Assembly (NCBI GenBank): GCA_027214255.1
Contig: JAPWHL010000025.1
Span: 1 to 55,996 of the forward strand
Origin: Roseovarius aestuarii
GTDB lineage: Bacteria; Pseudomonadota; Alphaproteobacteria; Rhodobacterales; Rhodobacteraceae
DNA length: 55,996 nt
Direction of reading: 5' to 3'
In this document: positions 54,187-55,996 of the stretch, piece by piece
Layout of the letters: every line of letters begins with the position of its first letter
Numbering within the stretch: the first letter of the stretch is position 1
Translations under genes and position numbers: made by a program
Notes under the pieces: model-generated
Told to the model about the DNA's origin: nothing
What the model saw: the letters and a program-made list of their open reading frames with translations, nothing else
Databases searched by the model: none

Positions 54187-54669
54187 ATGCTGGACCAGAT
54201 TACAACAGAACTGACCGGCAGTTTTGCCGAGGTGCCGCCAACCGTTGCGGCAATCCGTCTGACAGCAGCATTGATACTGGGCGGCATCATTGGCGCGGAA
54301 CGGGAATGGCGCCAAAAACCGGCAGGTCTGCGTACGCACATGCTGGTTTCCATGGCCGCATGCCTATTCATTATTGTCAGCCAACAATTGGCCACGATGC
54401 CGTTTGGTGACCAAGATTCAATGCGCGTCGATCCTCTTCGCCTTATCGAGGCAGTCACAGCCGGTGTGGCGTTTCTGGCGGCCGGCATCATCTTTACCTC
54501 GGGTGGGCAAGTGCGAAACACGACAACCGGGGCGTCGATGTGGTTGGCAGGTGGTATCGGGCTTGCCTGCGGGTCGGGGCAGATGCCGCTGGCCACGATG
54601 GCAACTGGAATTGTGGTCGTTGTTCTATCTGTTCTTGGCGCAATTTCCCGACGCGTCGGGCCAAAATAG
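54187..54669 (+). CDS. MgtC/SapB-family membrane protein
   Basis: About 160 residues from the ATG at 54187. The ATG at 54103 is less likely because it would leave 12 bases to the divergent gene. AIRLTAALILGGIIGAEREWRQKPAGLRTHMLVSMAACLF is the MgtC core, and GVAFLAAGIIFTSGGQVRNTTTGASMWLAGGIGLACG completes it. Members influence Mg2+ homeostasis or ATP synthase activity. This short form lacks the C-terminal ACT-like domain of virulence MgtC. It converges on ftsY with 6 bases between stops. Confidence 0.88.
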   Translation: MLDQITTELTGSFAEVPPTVAAIRLTAALILGGIIGAEREWRQKPAGLRTHMLVSMAACLFIIVSQQLATMPFGDQDSMRVDPLRLIEAVTAGVAFLAAGIIFTSGGQVRNTTTGASMWLAGGIGLACGSGQMPLATMATGIVVVVLSVLGAISRRVGPK

Positions 54670-54675
54670 GACACA

Positions 54676-55848
54676 TCAAACGTCGATCCCGGTCAAAGCG
54701 GCAGCGAACTCTTCTGGATCAAACGGGGCCAGATCATCAATCTGTTCTCCAACACCAATGGCGTGAATGGGCAGACCAAACTTGTCTGCCAACGCTACCA
54801 GAACACCTCCGCGTGCAGTACCGTCCAGCTTTGTCATAACAAGTCCGGAAACATCGGCCAGCTTTTGAAACGTTTCAACCTGACTAAGCGCATTCTGCCC
54901 GGTAGTGGCATCCAAGACCAGTAAGGTATTGTGAGGTGCCGTGGGATCTTTCTTGCGGATCACCCGGACGATCTTGGCCAACTCTTCCATCAGATCTGCA
55001 CGGTTCTGTAGGCGTCCAGCCGTATCAATCATCAACAAATCGGCCCCATCGGCGGCGGCTTTGGTCATGGCATCAAAGGCCAGACTGGCAGGATCGCTGC
55101 CTTCGGGTGCAGTCAATACGGGCACGCCTGCGCGTTCGCCCCAGACCTGCAATTGTTCCACGGCTGCCGCGCGGAACGTGTCACCGGCGGCGATGACGAC
55201 GCTTTTACCCGCCGCGCGGAACTGACTGGCCAGCTTGCCGATAGTCGTCGTTTTACCGGATCCGTTGACACCAACAACTAATACCACCTGAGGGGTTTTA
55301 GGATAGATCGGCATAGGCTTGGCCACTGGCTCCATAATGCGGGAAATCTCGCGGGCCAGCAGTTCTTTTATCTCTTGCGATGACAAGCGTTTGCCCATGC
55401 GTCCCTCGGCCATGTTGGCCGTGACGCGCAGGGCAGTATCAACACCCATGTCGGTCGTGATTAACAGCTCTTCCAACTGCTCCAGCATGTCGTCGTCCAA
55501 CGCACGACGGGGTGCTTGCGGGGCATCGCGACCCAGAATACGGCCCAACAGGCCGGGCTTTGTCGGGATTTCCTGCTGCTTTTGTTCAGGAATTTCTACA
55601 GGCGCAGGCGTTGGGGCCGGATCTGGCTGCGGTGCAGGCACCTCTTGCGGAGGTGGTGCAGGAGTTTCCCGTGGAGGTTCCGGAATCTCAACCGGTTTTG
55701 GGGCCGGGGAGAGCGCCGGATCGGGGTCCGGTGCGCGTGGCGTTTCGGGCGCGTGATCTGCACCCTCTTCAACGATTGCATCCAGCCCATCCTCGATCCG
55801 GGATGAGGATTTGAACAGCTTATCCTTTAGTTTCTTGAAGAACGCCAT
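54676..55848 (-). CDS. ftsY: Signal recognition particle receptor FtsY
   Basis: The 390-residue GTPase docks SRP-bound ribosomes at the inner membrane. Residues 1 to about 105 form the variable A domain, acidic then rich in proline and alanine (DPALSPAPKPVEIPEPPRET). The NG domain follows, with GTPase G1 VVGVNGSGKTTTIGKLA, G3 DTAGR and G4 TKLDGTARGG. The C-terminal DDLAPFDPEEFAAALTGIDV is typical. Length is normal for an alphaproteobacterial FtsY. The gene lies 73 bases downstream of the NuoF-like fragment on the same strand. Confidence 0.96.
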   Translation of the reverse strand: MAFFKKLKDKLFKSSSRIEDGLDAIVEEGADHAPETPRAPDPDPALSPAPKPVEIPEPPRETPAPPPQEVPAPQPDPAPTPAPVEIPEQKQQEIPTKPGLLGRILGRDAPQAPRRALDDDMLEQLEELLITTDMGVDTALRVTANMAEGRMGKRLSSQEIKELLAREISRIMEPVAKPMPIYPKTPQVVLVVGVNGSGKTTTIGKLASQFRAAGKSVVIAAGDTFRAAAVEQLQVWGERAGVPVLTAPEGSDPASLAFDAMTKAAADGADLLMIDTAGRLQNRADLMEELAKIVRVIRKKDPTAPHNTLLVLDATTGQNALSQVETFQKLADVSGLVMTKLDGTARGGVLVALADKFGLPIHAIGVGEQIDDLAPFDPEEFAAALTGIDV

Positions 55849-55921
55849 TCCGCCCCCGCAAATTTACACCCCTTCCACCTAATCCTCTTATGCAGAAGAT
55901 GAAAGAGGAGGGCGTGTTGCA

Positions 55922-55996
55922 TCAAATTTCCTCCGGGAAATGTTTGATAGTTGATCTGATGGGGTTTGGTGCGGCCTGGCCGAGGCCGCAGATGGA
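55922..55996 (-). CDS. C-terminal fragment of a NuoF-like (NADH-binding/formate dehydrogenase beta-type) subunit
   Basis: Read leftward from the window edge, one frame encodes 24 residues and a TGA at 55924-55922. SICGLGQAAPNPIRSTIKHF matches the C-terminal 4Fe-4S-binding region (Cys then Gly-Gln-Ala-Ala-Pro-Asn-Pro) of NuoF/HoxF and the NAD-dependent formate dehydrogenase beta subunit. The rest lies outside the window, so the enzyme cannot be fixed: this C-terminus resembles HoxF-type and FDH-beta subunits more than classic complex I NuoF. It ends 73 bases before the ftsY start on the same strand. Confidence 0.8.
   Translation of the reverse strand, partial: SICGLGQAAPNPIRSTIKHFPEEI

Noticed and set aside
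55911..55996. Possible forward gene start (AGGAGG then GTG) or the terminal repeat of an insertion sequence at the right edge
   Set aside because: The same bases read on the minus strand encode the conserved C-terminus of a NuoF-like subunit with a proper stop. This explains the conserved look better.

Overview
The window is chromosomal DNA of an alphaproteobacterium, most likely a marine member of the Rhodobacterales (Roseobacter group). The evidence is the divergent senC-regA / regB redox two-component locus, the addB-addA recombination pair, a CtrA-type TTAA-N7-TTAAC box, a SAM-II-type riboswitch in front of metZ, and the recurring roseobacter-like gene neighbourhoods. I see no phage, transposon, CRISPR array, tRNA or rRNA. 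| Layout. (1) 1-2050: an edge fragment, a secreted PRC-barrel protein and pncB (NAD salvage). (2) 2051-13254: a cell-surface block with a large RTX-type secreted protein, a sulfotransferase, an ABC-2 capsule exporter (permease, KpsE-like chain-length/export protein, ATPase) and four glycosyltransferases. The genes switch strand repeatedly. No outer-membrane exporter lies inside the window. (3) 13193-17459: an SDR, a VOC protein, AMP nucleosidase, an HU protein with a clear terminator, and a DMT permease. (4) 17528-24356: maeB, then regA and senC divergent from regB, then a membrane PAS protein without a kinase domain (DivL-like candidate) preceded by two tandem CtrA boxes. (5) 24408-31845: tsaE, a MurU-like nucleotidyltransferase, addB and addA, joined by start/stop overlaps. 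(6) 31909-36267: trxA, hslV (with an RpoH-like promoter), a methyltransferase, a YedK-type peptidase, and hslU on the opposite strand. (7) 36497-48055: a pyrD operon, transporters, two tandem thioesterases facing a MerR regulator, msrA, an aminotransferase/sulfotransferase pair, a GNAT/HD pair and ahcY. (8) 48333-55996: a DUF2853 protein, folE2, the metZ and hydroxyacid dehydrogenase operon, yciB, a DMT permease, mgtC, ftsY, and the last 24 codons of a NuoF-like flavoprotein subunit cut by the window edge. | How the parts connect. The 2-13 kb block looks like a surface-polysaccharide synthesis and export locus that may include sulfation. ahcY, metZ and the SAM-sensing leader belong to methionine/SAM metabolism, although ahcY and metZ are about 4.5 kb apart and not co-transcribed. 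trxA, hslVU and msrA are stress and redox proteins. RegBA-SenC is the respiratory redox-sensing module. | The strongest non-coding signals are the metZ control region (promoter, SAM-II-like aptamer with an enlarged loop, intrinsic terminator and possible antiterminator), the double CtrA site before the PAS gene, and the RpoH-like promoter before hslV. No intergenic gap exceeds 300 bases.
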